A stretch of DNA of 64,000 nt from Corynebacterium sp. BD556. GTDB lineage: Bacteria; Actinomycetota; Actinomycetes; Mycobacteriales; Mycobacteriaceae. The notes below the pieces were generated by a model. It had not been told where the DNA came from. It saw nothing but the letters and a program-made list of their open reading frames with translations, and ran no database searches. This document shows, in pieces, positions 21,154 to 31,143 of this stretch (the first letter of the stretch is position 1; the number at the start of each line of letters is the position of its first letter). Made by a program: the position numbers and the translations under genes. The stretch is taken from the NCBI RefSeq assembly GCF_038452275.1, contig NZ_CP141643.1:558001-622000 (forward strand), read 5' to 3'.

Positions 21154-22185
21154 ATGCGACTTGCCACTTTGACCTCTGGCGGCGACTGCCCAGGACTCAA
21201 CGCCGTCATCCGGGGGATCGTCCGCACCTCCAGCGCCGAGTTCGGCTCAACCGTCGTGGGCTACCTCGACGGCTGGGTTGGGCTGATGGAAGACCGCAGG
21301 ATGGACCTTTACGACGACGCATTCATCGACTCCATCCTCCTGAGGGGCGGAACGATCCTCGGCACGGGGCGGCTGCACCCAGATAAGTTCAAAGCTGGCC
21401 TAGAGCAGATTAAGGAAAATCTGGCCGACGCTGAAGTCGATGCCCTCATTGCGATCGGCGGAGAAGGCACCCTCAAGGGCGCGAAGTGGCTTTCTGACAA
21501 CGGTATCCCGGTCGTCGGCGTGCCAAAGACTATCGACAACGATGTCGACGCCACCGATTACACCTTTGGGTTCGACACGGCTGTGTCCGTGGCCACCGAC
21601 GCGATCGACAGGCTCCACACCACAGCCGAGTCCCACAACCGTATCCTCATCGTCGAGGTCATGGGCCGACATGTCGGGTGGATCGCGCTGCACGCCGGCA
21701 TGGCCGGGGGAGCGCACTATACCGTGATCCCGGAGGAGCCTTTCGACATCGCTGATATTTGCAAGGCGATGGAGCGCCGCTTTCAGATGGGAGAGAAATA
21801 CGGCATTGTCGTCGTCGCTGAGGGTGCCGTGCCACGGGAAGGGACGATGGACGCAAGCCTTGGTGAGGAAGATCAGTTCGGCCATGTCACATTTAACGGA
21901 ATGGGACAGATCATCGCCGACGAGATCAAAGAGCGCCTAGGCTACGACGTGCGTACCACTGTGCTCGGACACATTCAGCGCGGCGGTACTCCCACTGCTT
22001 ACGACCGTGTTTTGGCCACACGTTACGGCCTGCATGCGGCCCGCGCAGCGCACGCGGGGCAATTCGGCACCTGTGTTGCCTTGCGCGGCGAGGACATTGA
22101 GCTAGTTACTTTGGAGGAATCCGTCGAACACCTAAAGCGTGTCCCGCAGCGGCGTATTGACGCCGCGCGGATCATGTTCGGTTAA
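21154..22185 (+). CDS. pfkA: 6-phosphofructokinase PfkA
   Basis: Phosphorylates fructose 6-phosphate in glycolysis. 343 aa. The N-terminus [19 protein letters not shown] is typical of actinobacterial group [15 protein letters not shown] has a glycine where PPi-using enzymes have aspartate, so ATP is the likely donor; [19 protein letters not shown] holds the catalytic region (TIDND) and [11 protein letters not shown] the substrate site. I chose the ATG at 21154 because TAAAGT ends 7 nt before it; two GTG codons just upstream are alternatives. Confidence 0.95.
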   Translation: MRLATLTSGGDCPGLNAVIRGIVRTSSAEFGSTVVGYLDGWVGLMEDRRMDLYDDAFIDSILLRGGTILGTGRLHPDKFKAGLEQIKENLADAEVDALIAIGGEGTLKGAKWLSDNGIPVVGVPKTIDNDVDATDYTFGFDTAVSVATDAIDRLHTTAESHNRILIVEVMGRHVGWIALHAGMAGGAHYTVIPEEPFDIADICKAMERRFQMGEKYGIVVVAEGAVPREGTMDASLGEEDQFGHVTFNGMGQIIADEIKERLGYDVRTTVLGHIQRGGTPTAYDRVLATRYGLHAARAAHAGQFGTCVALRGEDIELVTLEESVEHLKRVPQRRIDAARIMFG

Positions 22186-22636
22186 GTGTGCTACTAAGAC
22201 GCGAGGCCCACCCCAGCACACGCCGAAAAAGCTCGCCTCTCATCGCGCAATGGACGGCTGAAAAGCGCAGGAAACTGTCGAAGCGTAGTTTGTGCCGGAT
22301 GCCACGCAGGCATCGTCCATCTTCTCCCCACCTCCCACCCGGTGAATGTGCGCCGACGAACCCCCATCGACGACGCGCACCGGATACCGGTCTGCGCTGC
22401 TTATGTGAGTATCAGCAGTGGACCGGGCGCCGGGGCCCATCCCCGAAAGACACCCTACCGAGTACGTGCAACGCGAGCAGTCCAAGGCGCAAGAAACTGC
22501 ACTCATGTCCAACTATCCTGAATTACATTAGGAAAAACTATTCAACAGTTTTTCGGATAGTTTTGGCCAGATCTCGGGTGAATGGATAGGCCGGGGAGTG
22601 CTACGTCCCGGTGTGGCGGGCACTAGACTGGTGCGC
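22186..22636. other. intergenic region between pfkA and gatB
   Basis: About 450 bp. A plus-strand frame of 133 codons is open here but its composition is not protein-like and I do not accept it. A hairpin with 8-bp arms (GAAAAACT and AGTTTTTC, about 22532-22554) could be a terminator. The only other site I see is the gatB -10, TAGACT at 22624-22629. Confidence 0.5.
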
Positions 22637-24136
22637 ATGACTGCCTATGACGTAATGGATTACGACGAGGTGCTGGAAAAATTCGACCCCGTTATGGGGC
22701 TTGAAGTGCACGTCGAACTCGCCACGGAAACGAAAATGTTCTCCACGTCTTCCGCTCACTTCGGCGCTCAACCGAACACCAATATCGATCCAGTTTCGTT
22801 GGGCTTGCCTGGTGCGCTGCCTGTGGTCAACGCGAAGGGCGTCGAGTGGGCCATCAAGATCGGCCTAGCCCTCAACTGCAGCATCGCGGAGCGTTCCCGC
22901 TTCGCACGCAAGAACTACTTTTACCCGGATCAGCCGAAGAACTACCAGATTTCACAGTATGACGAGCCAATTGCTTACGACGGCTACCTGGACGTCCAAC
23001 TCGAAGACGGCACTGAGTGGCGCGTCGAGATCGAGCGGGCACACATGGAGGAGGACACGGGCAAGCTCACACACCTGGGCTCCGCCTCCGGTCGGATTTC
23101 CGGCGCTACGGCTTCATTGGTTGACTGCAACCGGGCTGGTGTACCGCTTATCGAAATTGTGACTAAGCCCATCATCGGGGCAAAAGAGCGTGCTCCCGAG
23201 GTGGCGAAGGCTTACGTCGCGGCACTTCGCGAGTTAGTCAAGGCCCTCGGAGTCTCTGATGCGCGCATGGATCAAGGCTCCATGCGTTGCGACGCCAACG
23301 TTTCCCTTCGCCCCATCGGGCAAAAGGAGTTTGGCACTCGCACCGAGACGAAGAACATCAACTCGCTGAAGTCCGTCGAGCAGGCGGTGCGATTTGAGAT
23401 GATGCGCCAGGCGCAGGTCTTGGTTGAAGGCGGGGAAATTGTTCAAGAGACTCGCCATTACCAGGAAAAGGACGGCACCACGTCGAAGGGACGGCCGAAG
23501 GAGGAGGCGAGCGACTACCGCTACTTCAACGATCCGGATCTTCCTCCGGTGATTGCGAAGAAGGAGTGGGTCGAGGAAATCCGCCAGACTCTGCCGGAGC
23601 TGCCGTGGGTGCGTCGCGCGCGCATCCAAAAGGAGTGGCAACTTCCGGAAAAGGAGTTCCGTGACCTGGTAAACGCTGGTGCGCTCGACTTGGTTGCCGA
23701 TACCGTCGAGGCGGGCACGACGCCCGATGAGGCCCGCGCGTGGTGGGTGTCCTACATCATGGCCAAAGCTAACGAGTTGGGCAAGGAACTCGACGCCGTA
23801 GGCATTGAGCCGGTAGATGTCGCGCGTGTGGTTGAGTTGGTTAAAGAGGGCAAGCTGACAACAAAGTTGGGGCGCCAGGCCATTGACGGCGTCATCGCCG
23901 GAGAAGGAAATGTCGACGAGGTTGTCGCGAACCGGGGCCTTGAGGTCGTGCGCGACGACGGCGCTCTTGAGAAAGCCGTCGACGAGGCGCTGGCGGCCAA
24001 CCCGGATATCGTCGAGAAGTATCGTGCGGGCAACACCAAGGTCACCGGAGCTATCGTTGGTGCCGTGATGAAGGCGACGCAGGGCAAGGCCGATCCGGGC
24101 CAGGTGAACAAATTGATCGCGCAGAAGCTGTCTTAG
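22637..24136 (+). CDS. gatB: aspartyl/glutamyl-tRNA amidotransferase subunit B
   Basis: The tRNA-binding and amide-transfer subunit of GatCAB. 499 aa. [16 protein letters not shown] near residue 19 opens the GatB domain; [14 protein letters not shown]-like [16 protein letters not shown] and [13 protein letters not shown] are family signatures; the C-terminal YqeY-like tail domain (about 350-499) binds tRNA. ATG at 22637 was chosen since TAGACT ends 7 nt before it; an upstream in-frame ATG adds 13 poor residues. It is followed by a strong terminator. Confidence 0.97.
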   Translation: MTAYDVMDYDEVLEKFDPVMGLEVHVELATETKMFSTSSAHFGAQPNTNIDPVSLGLPGALPVVNAKGVEWAIKIGLALNCSIAERSRFARKNYFYPDQPKNYQISQYDEPIAYDGYLDVQLEDGTEWRVEIERAHMEEDTGKLTHLGSASGRISGATASLVDCNRAGVPLIEIVTKPIIGAKERAPEVAKAYVAALRELVKALGVSDARMDQGSMRCDANVSLRPIGQKEFGTRTETKNINSLKSVEQAVRFEMMRQAQVLVEGGEIVQETRHYQEKDGTTSKGRPKEEASDYRYFNDPDLPPVIAKKEWVEEIRQTLPELPWVRRARIQKEWQLPEKEFRDLVNAGALDLVADTVEAGTTPDEARAWWVSYIMAKANELGKELDAVGIEPVDVARVVELVKEGKLTTKLGRQAIDGVIAGEGNVDEVVANRGLEVVRDDGALEKAVDEALAANPDIVEKYRAGNTKVTGAIVGAVMKATQGKADPGQVNKLIAQKLS

Positions 24137-24159
24137 CGGCACCCGAAAGACTCTCTTTT

Positions 24160-24192
24160 AGGTTCCTCCCCTGTGGGGAAGGAACCTTTTTT
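24160..24192 (+). terminator. Rho-independent terminator after gatB
   Basis: Stem AGGTTCCTcCCC / GGGGaAGGAACCT around a 3-nt loop, followed by six T. Strong and clearly directional. Confidence 0.9.
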
Positions 24193-24254
24193 GGAGATCG
24201 TTTTGTTGGCCTTGCAGTCGCCCGGGTGCTTTGTGCAGGGAAAACCACTTTCGG

Positions 24255-24800
24255 GATTTGCTTCTAGTGCGGCACAGACCCCCTTGCTGCACGCGGTAGC
24301 AGGCGAGACTCGTCCAGGTCGGATTCGCCTCTGAGGTTTTTCGGGCGCGGGCGGGGTGCGGGAGGTTTCTGCATGGTCCGGGAGTCGGTCATGGCGTTCG
24401 GCTTGCTTGAAGTTTTCTCCTTGAGCCAAGAGCCCACCATTGCTACGATGAGCGCCATTTCGAGGTAGCCGAGCCCTGGATGGAATCAACTGATAGGGCT
24501 GTCCCAAAACAGCGTTGATTTCGTGGATTAGTGCGCTGATTTCGACACGTTCGGGCGTCAGGCGCGCTGTGTCCGTCGGCGTGGCACCACGATCCGAGTT
24601 GCAACGGCGAGGCGCCGACGAGGATTATCATTCCGGCGCTTATCGAGCAGATTTTTCCCAGGTCCCCTAGGCAAGGACGTGTCACATTGTTTCCTGCCCG
24701 GAGGCGAAGCCCGCGCCGAAAAAGAGCGCGACGAAGGCGAGGGAAACTGTGGTGGATCGTTCTATCTTGCGTCTTTTTAGGGGGGACAAGAGGTTAGGTC
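24255..24800 (-). pseudogene. decayed YkvI-like membrane protein gene
   Basis: Three pieces in different minus-strand frames look like one lost protein. At about 24688-24785, LAFVALFFGAGFASGQETM is the N-terminal signature of the YkvI membrane family and is followed at once by TGA. At about 24470-24530, a second frame has HEINAVLGQPYQLIPSRA, like the loop before the last helix. At about 24400-24475, a third frame has PGLGYLEMALIVAMVGSW, a C-terminal helix. The intact family has about 350 residues and ten or so helices, so most of the middle is gone as well. No other gene is visible between the gatB terminator and the GST gene. Confidence 0.6.
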
Positions 24801-24850
24801 CACCAAGTTTTCCGGACCAGGGAGGGCCTTTCGCTGCGAAAAGTTAGCCT

Positions 24851-25924
24851 TTAGAAACCCGCCGGGTTTTTGACTTCTTCGCCGGGGCGTACCGGGTTCG
24901 GTGCTGTGACGTTTTCCGCGTAGGGTGCCCCGCCGAAGCGGTCACGGTCATGCGGTTGGGCCAGCCACGCCATGTCGGGGCCAGCAGGCACGACTCCGGT
25001 GGGGTTAATCTCGTGGTGCGTGATGTAGTAATGCTGCTTGATCTCCGTGAAGTCGGTGGTGTCGCCGAAGCCGGGGAGCTGATAGAGCTCTTGCAGGTAC
25101 CCGCGCAGGTTGGGCATCTGCTCGATGCGGTTGCGGGAGGTCTTGAAGTGGCCGACGTAGACGGGGTCGAAGCGGATCAAGGTGGGGTAGAGATAGATAT
25201 CGGCCAGCGTGATGTGCTCTCCGACGAGGTAGCGTTGCTTGCCCAGGCGCTCCTCAAGCCAGTCGAGAGCGGTCCACAGCTCGGTGTAGGCCTTTTCGTA
25301 CTCCGCTTGGTCGCTGGTGAATCCGCAGCGGTACACGCCGTTGTTGACGTATTTGTAAATGTAGGAAGACACCTCGTCGATTTCCTCGCGTAGGTCCTCC
25401 GGGTAGAGGTCCGGGGCTCCTTCGCGGTGGAACTGGCGCCACTCGTCGTTGAAGTCGACAGGGATGTAACGGAAGTAGTTGGTGGCCACGCGCGAATCTT
25501 TGCCGTCCACCTCGACGATGGCTGGGACGGTGATTCCTCGCGGGTAGTCGGGGATGCGGTTTTCGTAGGCGTCCTTCAGGCGGTGCAGGCCGGTGACAGG
25601 GTCGACTTCGCCCGGGTCAACGTCAAAGACCCACGAGTCCTTGTCGTGGGTGGGCCCGGCTAGGCCCAGGGAGATTGCGTCTTCTAGTCCGAGTAGGCGG
25701 CGGGAGATGATGGTGCGGTGTGCCCATGGGCAGGCGCGGGCTGCCATGAGGCGGTAGCGGCCGGCCTCGACGGGCCAGTCGTAGGTGCCGTCGCCACGCG
25801 GGGCGGGGTCGGAGCCGGCTTCGACCTTGTGGCTAAACCGGTCCTCAATATAGTTTGTGTCACGTTCGAAGGCGCCGTCGGTGGAGGCATTTTGCGGGGC
25901 TTGGTTCCATTTGCTTTTATCCAT
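24851..25924 (-). CDS. Xi-class glutathione S-transferase family protein (glutathionyl-hydroquinone reductase-like)
   Basis: 357 aa. The YqjG/ECM4 family motif ARACPWAHRT (about residues 62-71) carries the catalytic cysteine; the C-terminal all-helical GST domain has EERLGKQRYLVGEHITLADIYLYPTL. In proteobacteria these enzymes reduce glutathionyl-hydroquinones; corynebacteria make mycothiol, so a mycothiol conjugate is the more likely substrate, which is inference. Start ATG at 25924: on the minus strand TTGACA, 17 bp, CATGCT and 7 nt lead to it. The gene is divergent from the DoxX gene. Confidence 0.85.
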   Translation of the reverse strand: MDKSKWNQAPQNASTDGAFERDTNYIEDRFSHKVEAGSDPAPRGDGTYDWPVEAGRYRLMAARACPWAHRTIISRRLLGLEDAISLGLAGPTHDKDSWVFDVDPGEVDPVTGLHRLKDAYENRIPDYPRGITVPAIVEVDGKDSRVATNYFRYIPVDFNDEWRQFHREGAPDLYPEDLREEIDEVSSYIYKYVNNGVYRCGFTSDQAEYEKAYTELWTALDWLEERLGKQRYLVGEHITLADIYLYPTLIRFDPVYVGHFKTSRNRIEQMPNLRGYLQELYQLPGFGDTTDFTEIKQHYYITHHEINPTGVVPAGPDMAWLAQPHDRDRFGGAPYAENVTAPNPVRPGEEVKNPAGF

Positions 25925-26040
25925 GTCTCCTAGCATGGCGAAGAAATGATGAAGTGTCAACAACTAATGTTGGGCTTGCCCGGGGGACACGCCGAAGCAG
26001 AACCCCGTGGAACGTCTTTGCCTCGCATAGATTCAACTGT

Positions 26041-26916
26041 ATGAATGACACAAACAGGCGAGACGTGACACCCGACGACTTCGGCGTGGAAAAGGACATC
26101 CCCGCGTACCAGCCAGCCGGAGATGCAACACAGCAAGACATCTACCAGCGCACAGGCAAGGCCGCGCCGACCGAGGTCTTTGCCTCCTCCGGGGCTCAGA
26201 TCTCACCAGGTGTGTCCCAACCCGCGAACGAGACGGTGGCTATCGCGCGCGATGCAACCCAAAGCGCTGTTTCGCAAGAACCCGCCACCGTCGGTGCCTA
26301 CCCGCAGTCCGCGGCGGCGCCCGACCCGAGCCTCGTTGAGCCCACGGACACTGGGTTTGAGCAATCCGCTAGCGTTGCCTCTGCGCCCCCGGCTCGCCGT
26401 GGCACGATCGATTTAGGGTTGTTGTTGCTGCGCCTCTTGCTCGGTGGTTTTTTAATCCTCGACTCCGTCAAGGTTTTCTTCCGTCTCGGCGGCTCCGAGG
26501 GCATTAATGGTTTGGAAGACGCCTTCAGGTCATACCCGGCAGGGGATGTTTTGGCCGTTGTTCTTCCCACGCTCGAACTGGCCGCTGGAGTGTTTTTGCT
26601 GCTCGGCTTGCTGTTGCCCGTCGCGGCGATGGTGGCAACAGCCGTGACAGGGTTTCTCGCCGCTCATGCTGTTGTTCAGTCGGGTCAGGCCGCAAGCGTG
26701 TTCAACTGGGATCCCTCCGTCTGGTTGGCGGTCATGCTTGTCGGTGCCAGCCTTGTTGTGCAGTTCACCGGTCCCGGCTTCTACGCGGTCGATGCTGGCC
26801 GCAGTTGGGCGCGCCGACCGCTGGCCAGCTCCTGGATTTTCGCCGTTCTCGGCATCGCCGCCGCGGTGCTGCTGTGGTGGTTCGGGGCGGGGCCAGAAAG
26901 CGCCCGGGGTGCGTAA
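26041..26916 (+). CDS. DoxX family membrane protein with long acidic N-terminal region
   Basis: 291 aa. Residues 1-120 are hydrophilic, rich in Ala, Gln, Pro and acidic residues, and probably disordered. Residues about 122-270 hold the four DoxX helices (GLLLLRLLLGGFLILDSVKVFF, then LPTLELAAGVFLLLGLLLP). DoxX proteins are linked to redox or sulfur metabolism at the membrane, and in mycobacteria to oxidative-stress complexes; the function here is open. TAGATT ends 7 nt before the ATG, giving a leaderless start. Confidence 0.8.
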   Translation: MNDTNRRDVTPDDFGVEKDIPAYQPAGDATQQDIYQRTGKAAPTEVFASSGAQISPGVSQPANETVAIARDATQSAVSQEPATVGAYPQSAAAPDPSLVEPTDTGFEQSASVASAPPARRGTIDLGLLLLRLLLGGFLILDSVKVFFRLGGSEGINGLEDAFRSYPAGDVLAVVLPTLELAAGVFLLLGLLLPVAAMVATAVTGFLAAHAVVQSGQAASVFNWDPSVWLAVMLVGASLVVQFTGPGFYAVDAGRSWARRPLASSWIFAVLGIAAAVLLWWFGAGPESARGA

Positions 26917-26926
26917 AAGACCCTTA

Positions 26927-26960
26927 AGCAAAGGCTAAGCCTCGGGGTTTAGCCTTTGCT
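26927..26960. terminator. bidirectional terminator between doxX-like gene and ilvD
   Basis: Perfect 12-bp stem AGCAAAGGCTAA / TTAGCCTTTGCT between two convergent genes. T tracts are short, but position and symmetry fit a shared terminator. Confidence 0.75.
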
Positions 26961-26988
26961 CAAGGCAGCGCCGCGTTTTCTTTGTGCC

Positions 26989-28830
26989 CTAGTCAACTTT
27001 CCTGACTGCACCTTTGTCGGCGCTGGTAGTCATCTTGGCATAGGCCCGCAACGCCTTGGAGACTGTGCGGTTACGGTTCGGGGTCCACGGCCGCTCGGAG
27101 GCGTTCATTGCTTGACGACGCCTCTCAATCTCATCTTCTGGAACATCGAGACGCAGCTCCCGGTTTGCCACCGAGATGCTGATGGTGTCGCCGTTTTCGA
27201 TCAGTCCGATCAGTCCGCCGTGCGCGGCTTCGGGGGAGATGTGGCCGATAGACAGCCCCGAGGTGCCGCCGGAGAAACGTCCGTCGGTGATCAAGGCGCA
27301 CTTTTTGCCCAGACCTGCGCCCTTGAGGAAGGACGTGGGGTGCAGCATTTCCTGCATACCGGGCCCGCCAGCGGGGCCTTCGTAGCGGATAACCACCACC
27401 TCGCCTTCCTGGACTTCGCGGGCCAAGATGGTGGAGACAGCCTGTTCCTGCGAGTCCACCACGCGGGCGGGTCCGGAGAACTCCCACAGGCCCTCCTCCA
27501 CGCCCGCGGTTTTCAAAATTGCCCCATCAGGGGCGAGGTTGCCACGCAAAACAACCAAGCCACCGTCGGAGGTGAAGGGGTGTTCAACGTCGTGGATGAC
27601 GCCGTTGGCTGCGTCGGTGTCAAGTTGTGACCAGCGCGCGGATTGGGAAAAAGCTTCCGTGGTCCGGCGTCCGCCGGGGGCGGCGTGGTAGAGCTCTATC
27701 GCTTCTTCGGTGGCGCTGCCGCCGCGGATGTCCCAATCAGCGAGCCAGGCGTCAAGGGTTGGGTAGGCCACCGAGTGGACGTCGGTATGCAGCAGTCCGG
27801 CACGGTTGAGCTCACCCAAAATGGCGGGAATCCCGCCAGCGCGGTGGACATCCTCAACGTGGGCGTTGCCATTGGGCGCGACTTTAGACAAGCAGGGAAT
27901 GCGGTGCGAAAGCTCGTCGATATCGTCTAAGTCGAAGTCAATTTCTCCTTCTTGCGCGGCCGCGAGGATGTGCAAGATGGTGTTGGTGGATCCGCCCATC
28001 GCCATATCTAAAGCCATCGCGTTGCGGAAGGCCTTCTCGGAGGCGATACTGCGCGGGAGGACCGACTCGTCGCCCTCACCGTAGTAGCGCTGGCACAGCT
28101 CCACAATGGCCTCGCCGGCGCGGTCGAACAGGGCGCGGCGCGCGGTGTGGGTAGCCAAGGTGGTGCCGTTTCCGGGCAAGGATAGGCCAAGCGCCTCCGT
28201 CAGGCAGTTCATCGAGTTCGCTGTGAACATTCCGGAGCAGGAGCCGCAGGTCGGGCAGGCGTTGTTGGCAATCTCGTCGAGTTCAGCGTCGCTGACTCGC
28301 TCATCGGCGGACAGGGCGATCGCATCAACGAGATCCGACTTCGGCTTGGTAACTCCGTCGACGGCGATGGCTTTACCAGCTTCCATTGGGCCGCCGGAGA
28401 CGAACACTGCTGGGATGTTCAAACGCAGCGCGGCGTTGAGCATGCCGGGGGTGATTTTGTCGCAGTTGGAGATGCACACCATCGCATCGACGGTGTGGGC
28501 GTTGACCATGTACTCGACCGAATCCGAAATGATCTCCCGTGAGGGAAGGGAGTAAAGCATGCCGGAGTGGCCCATCGCGATACCGTCATCAACGGCGATC
28601 GTGTTGAACTCTTTCGGGATTCCCCCCGCCGCGCGCACGGCCTCAGCGACGATGTCGCCGACGTTTTTGAGGTGAACGTGGCCTGGAACGAACTGGGTAT
28701 AGGAGTTGACGATCGCCACGATCGGTTTGCCGAACTCGTTTTCCTTAGTGCCGGTGGCGAGCCACAGGGCGCGGGCGCCAGCCGCCTGGCGGCCAACTGT
28801 CGTCACACGGGAGCGAAGCGGGATCTTCAT
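26989..28830 (-). CDS. ilvD: dihydroxy-acid dehydratase IlvD
   Basis: Third common step in valine, leucine and isoleucine synthesis: dihydroxy-acid to 2-keto acid, with an Fe-S cluster. 613 aa. Cluster cysteines are seen in [10 protein letters not shown] and in [20 protein letters not shown]; the C-terminal swivel domain has [19 protein letters not shown]. Its ribosome site (GGAAGG) overlaps the end of the PH-domain gene 3 bp upstream, so the two are coupled. It lies close to ilvBNC but on the other strand. Confidence 0.97.
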   Translation of the reverse strand: MKIPLRSRVTTVGRQAAGARALWLATGTKENEFGKPIVAIVNSYTQFVPGHVHLKNVGDIVAEAVRAAGGIPKEFNTIAVDDGIAMGHSGMLYSLPSREIISDSVEYMVNAHTVDAMVCISNCDKITPGMLNAALRLNIPAVFVSGGPMEAGKAIAVDGVTKPKSDLVDAIALSADERVSDAELDEIANNACPTCGSCSGMFTANSMNCLTEALGLSLPGNGTTLATHTARRALFDRAGEAIVELCQRYYGEGDESVLPRSIASEKAFRNAMALDMAMGGSTNTILHILAAAQEGEIDFDLDDIDELSHRIPCLSKVAPNGNAHVEDVHRAGGIPAILGELNRAGLLHTDVHSVAYPTLDAWLADWDIRGGSATEEAIELYHAAPGGRRTTEAFSQSARWSQLDTDAANGVIHDVEHPFTSDGGLVVLRGNLAPDGAILKTAGVEEGLWEFSGPARVVDSQEQAVSTILAREVQEGEVVVIRYEGPAGGPGMQEMLHPTSFLKGAGLGKKCALITDGRFSGGTSGLSIGHISPEAAHGGLIGLIENGDTISISVANRELRLDVPEDEIERRRQAMNASERPWTPNRNRTVSKALRAYAKMTTSADKGAVRKVD

Positions 28831-28833
28831 AGC

Positions 28834-29397
28834 TTAGTCCTTCCTATTTTCTGGCGTGTTTTCTGGCCTAGGCTCTGCTTTGTTGGGGCGCGGGCCGGGC
28901 AGATCCGGGTGCTCGACCAAGTATTGGTCGTATTCCTCGCGGGTGAGCAGGACTTTACGCCCGTGCCTGTCGATAATCTCGTATTTGCCGTCGGCGGCTT
29001 CCGCGGATCGGGTGATCACGTCGGTGATGCGGCCACGCGAGGCTGCGGAGAGTTCAGGGAGGGAATTAAACGTCACCCCTGGCATGAGGTGTTCGGTCCC
29101 GCCGGTGGTCGTGGCCAACGCGCGGGTGCCTTTGAAGGCGATGCCCGCGAAGTCCTCCCATGGGATCTCGTGGGTTTTTCTCGCCGGGTATTTCATCGTT
29201 ATGCCGCGCTCGTCGACGCGGGTTGAGGCGGTAGATATCCAGGTAATCCAGGCGACGGGGACAAGGAGGATCCAGCCGAGCTTCAGCGGGGCCCAGGAAA
29301 TGCCGATGAGGGCGATGCCTGTCATCAACACGATGGCGATGATGTGTTCGCGGCTGGGGCGAAACACCTTCGCCCCAGTAGTCGGCGTGTCAGTCAT
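28834..29397 (-). CDS. PH domain-containing membrane protein (CFP-6-like)
   Basis: 187 aa. Two hydrophobic helices (IIAIVLMTGIALIGIS and GWILLVPVAWITWI) are followed by a bacterial PH-like domain with the usual DERGITMKYP and HEIPWEDFAGI. The tail is Pro-, Asn- and Glu-rich. It corresponds to the conserved gene between ilvD and mscS/ilvB in corynebacteria and to Cfp6 (Rv3004) next to ilvB1 in mycobacteria. No function is known. The start MTDTP was preferred to an upstream ATG. It is co-transcribed with ilvD. Confidence 0.75.
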   Translation of the reverse strand: MTDTPTTGAKVFRPSREHIIAIVLMTGIALIGISWAPLKLGWILLVPVAWITWISTASTRVDERGITMKYPARKTHEIPWEDFAGIAFKGTRALATTTGGTEHLMPGVTFNSLPELSAASRGRITDVITRSAEAADGKYEIIDRHGRKVLLTREEYDQYLVEHPDLPGPRPNKAEPRPENTPENRKD

Positions 29398-29454
29398 GCA
29401 AGACATGCTAGTAAACCCTACAGACACGCCGGTCGGAAGGGCTGTGGGCCCGAA

Positions 29455-30996
29455 CTACTGGGCGGCGTCAGCCGGCGTCTCAACAGTTGGGGGCTGTGCG
29501 GGTTGCGGGGCGTTCGCTCGGCCAGCATCCGTTTGCGGGGCCGGAGGTGCCTGGGTGCTGTCGTTGTTCTGTGGTTCCTGTGGGTTGTCGGGCGTGGCGG
29601 GAGTAGAGCTTACTGTCCCGGTGGGGGACTGCTCGACGGTGGGCAAAGTTGACGTCGGGGCAGGGTAGGCCGTCGGCTTGGGGGCAGGCTGCGGGGCGGG
29701 GTTGTGAGTAGAGGTCACCGCTGGGCGTGGCGGCGGGGCGAGGACGCCACCTTTGCCTTCCGATCCTTCGGCGGGCCCTAAGGTGAGGCCGCGAATGATG
29801 AGCAACACGAGGAAAGCGCCGAGTAACACACCGGTGGACAGGCGCATGGTGCCGCCGAAAAGGGTGCGGGGGGCGAAGGTGCCGCTGGTGTCGTCGGAAA
29901 GCGAATCTGTCGCTGGGTCGTGTTCGGCCTCCGCGGCGCGTGTGGCTTCGCTGTTGTCGGAGCTTGCCCCCGGCGCGCCCTCGCCGGGGATGGGCAACAG
30001 TCGGGTGCTGTGCGGGCCGACAATGCCGGCGGCGGTTGCTTCCGGCAGCTCCGGCGCCAACACCTCGGTGGGGGCGTTAGCGGAGGGCGATGTCATTGCC
30101 CCAAGCACATGAGTGTGGTCGACGACGTGGTCGAGGCGGGTACCGGAGACAGTTGGGGCGGAGCCGTACTCCGACCAGAACTCGTCGAGGACCTGAATGC
30201 GGATGGCGCGCTCCACCATCCACTGGCTCAGTGGCTCGACGCGGATCAAAAAACGCATGTCCATTGTCCACGGCATCCCCACGGTGGTTGGTGGGTTGAC
30301 CCCAACCGCCGGGTGGACATCTAGATCTCCTAAAAGGTTCTTTGCCACCTCCGGCTGGGCGATGGCGCGACGGGCCGCTCTTTCGGCGCGTTGAATTACC
30401 TCGGCGGTGTTTTGGGAACTAAGCAGCGGCACCGGGATAACTACCTTTGCTGAGGACCAGTAGTTGGAGTAGTTAATGCACACGCGCGCGGTGGAGTTCG
30501 GCACGGACACGGTCGCGTCCTCGAGGGTGCGGATGTAAGTCGAGCGCATGGTGATTTGGATGACGGTGCCCTCGACATCCGTTCCGGAGATGTCGAAAGA
30601 AACCCAGTCGCCTACGCCGTACTGCTTTTCCGTCAGGATGAAAAAACCGGCGAGGAAGTCTGCGATGATGCTTTGTGCGCCAAAACCGATGGCGGCGGAG
30701 ACAACGGTGGCGGGGATGGCGGCGCCGGCGAGCGAAAACCCGACTTGCTGGAGGAAGAACACCAAAAGCAAGAAAAATGCGAGGATCTGCGCGATGTTGA
30801 TGCCGACATTGGCGAGGGCGAGGTGGGTCTTACCTTCGTCGTTGTCCATGCTTTGGGTGATTTTCTTCTCCACGATCCGGTTTGCAAAACGTCCGGCTCT
30901 GGGGATGAGCAAGGCCAACAAAATGAGCAGGGCAAGGTTGATTCCCGTGTGGGCTAACCAGCGCCATAGTTCTTCAAAGATGTATCCGAAAGGCAT
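29455..30996 (-). CDS. mscCG: mechanosensitive channel, MscCG (YggB) type, likely glutamate exporter
   Basis: 513 aa. The N-terminal 280 residues are an MscS channel: TM1 (about 17-37), TM2 (about 66-86), pore helix TM3 with AAIGFGAQSIIADFLAGFF (about 100-120), then the beta domain (YGVGDWVSFD). As in MscCG of C. glutamicum, a linker is followed by a fourth membrane segment (RLSTGVLLGAFLVLLIIRGL) and a Pro/Thr-rich outer tail of about 100 residues. MscCG releases osmolytes and L-glutamate; the tail is known to tune gating there. Placement next to ilvB matches C. glutamicum. Confidence 0.9.
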   Translation of the reverse strand: MPFGYIFEELWRWLAHTGINLALLILLALLIPRAGRFANRIVEKKITQSMDNDEGKTHLALANVGINIAQILAFFLLLVFFLQQVGFSLAGAAIPATVVSAAIGFGAQSIIADFLAGFFILTEKQYGVGDWVSFDISGTDVEGTVIQITMRSTYIRTLEDATVSVPNSTARVCINYSNYWSSAKVVIPVPLLSSQNTAEVIQRAERAARRAIAQPEVAKNLLGDLDVHPAVGVNPPTTVGMPWTMDMRFLIRVEPLSQWMVERAIRIQVLDEFWSEYGSAPTVSGTRLDHVVDHTHVLGAMTSPSANAPTEVLAPELPEATAAGIVGPHSTRLLPIPGEGAPGASSDNSEATRAAEAEHDPATDSLSDDTSGTFAPRTLFGGTMRLSTGVLLGAFLVLLIIRGLTLGPAEGSEGKGGVLAPPPRPAVTSTHNPAPQPAPKPTAYPAPTSTLPTVEQSPTGTVSSTPATPDNPQEPQNNDSTQAPPAPQTDAGRANAPQPAQPPTVETPADAAQ

Positions 30997-31079
30997 AGTG
31001 AGTCCCAGATTAGACAGGGTTTGCCTGGGATTGCTGAAATAAAACTAAGGGTTTGAAGTGCGTTACATAGCTCTCTGTG

Positions 31080-31085
31080 TATGAT
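31080..31085 (+). promoter_or_regulatory. -10 element of the ilvBNC leader transcript
   Basis: TATGAT ends 7 nt before the leader-peptide ATG at 31093; no good -35. The leader mRNA should begin at the leader start codon. Confidence 0.65.
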
Positions 31086-31092
31086 GAGCAAC

Positions 31093-31143
31093 ATGATCAT
31101 CTCGCGACTCGTACTAATTATTCCGATGCGGCGCTTGCCGTAG
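31093..31143 (+). CDS. ilvL: ilv operon leader peptide
   Basis: 16-residue peptide MIISRLVLIIPMRRLP, too short for usual gene finding. Eight of 16 codons are for Ile, Leu or Val (I2, I3, L6, V7, L8, I9, I10, L15), as expected for an attenuator peptide that senses all three branched-chain amino acids. It ends in RRLP like the leader known from C. glutamicum. An in-frame ATG at 31081 would lie on the -10 box and is unlikely. It precedes competing hairpins and ilvB. Confidence 0.85.
   Translation: MIISRLVLIIPMRRLP

Noticed and set aside
22188-22589. 133-codon plus-strand frame between pfkA and gatB
   Set aside because: Arg/Pro/Ser-rich with no motif, no ribosome site or leaderless -10, and it would run through a hairpin.
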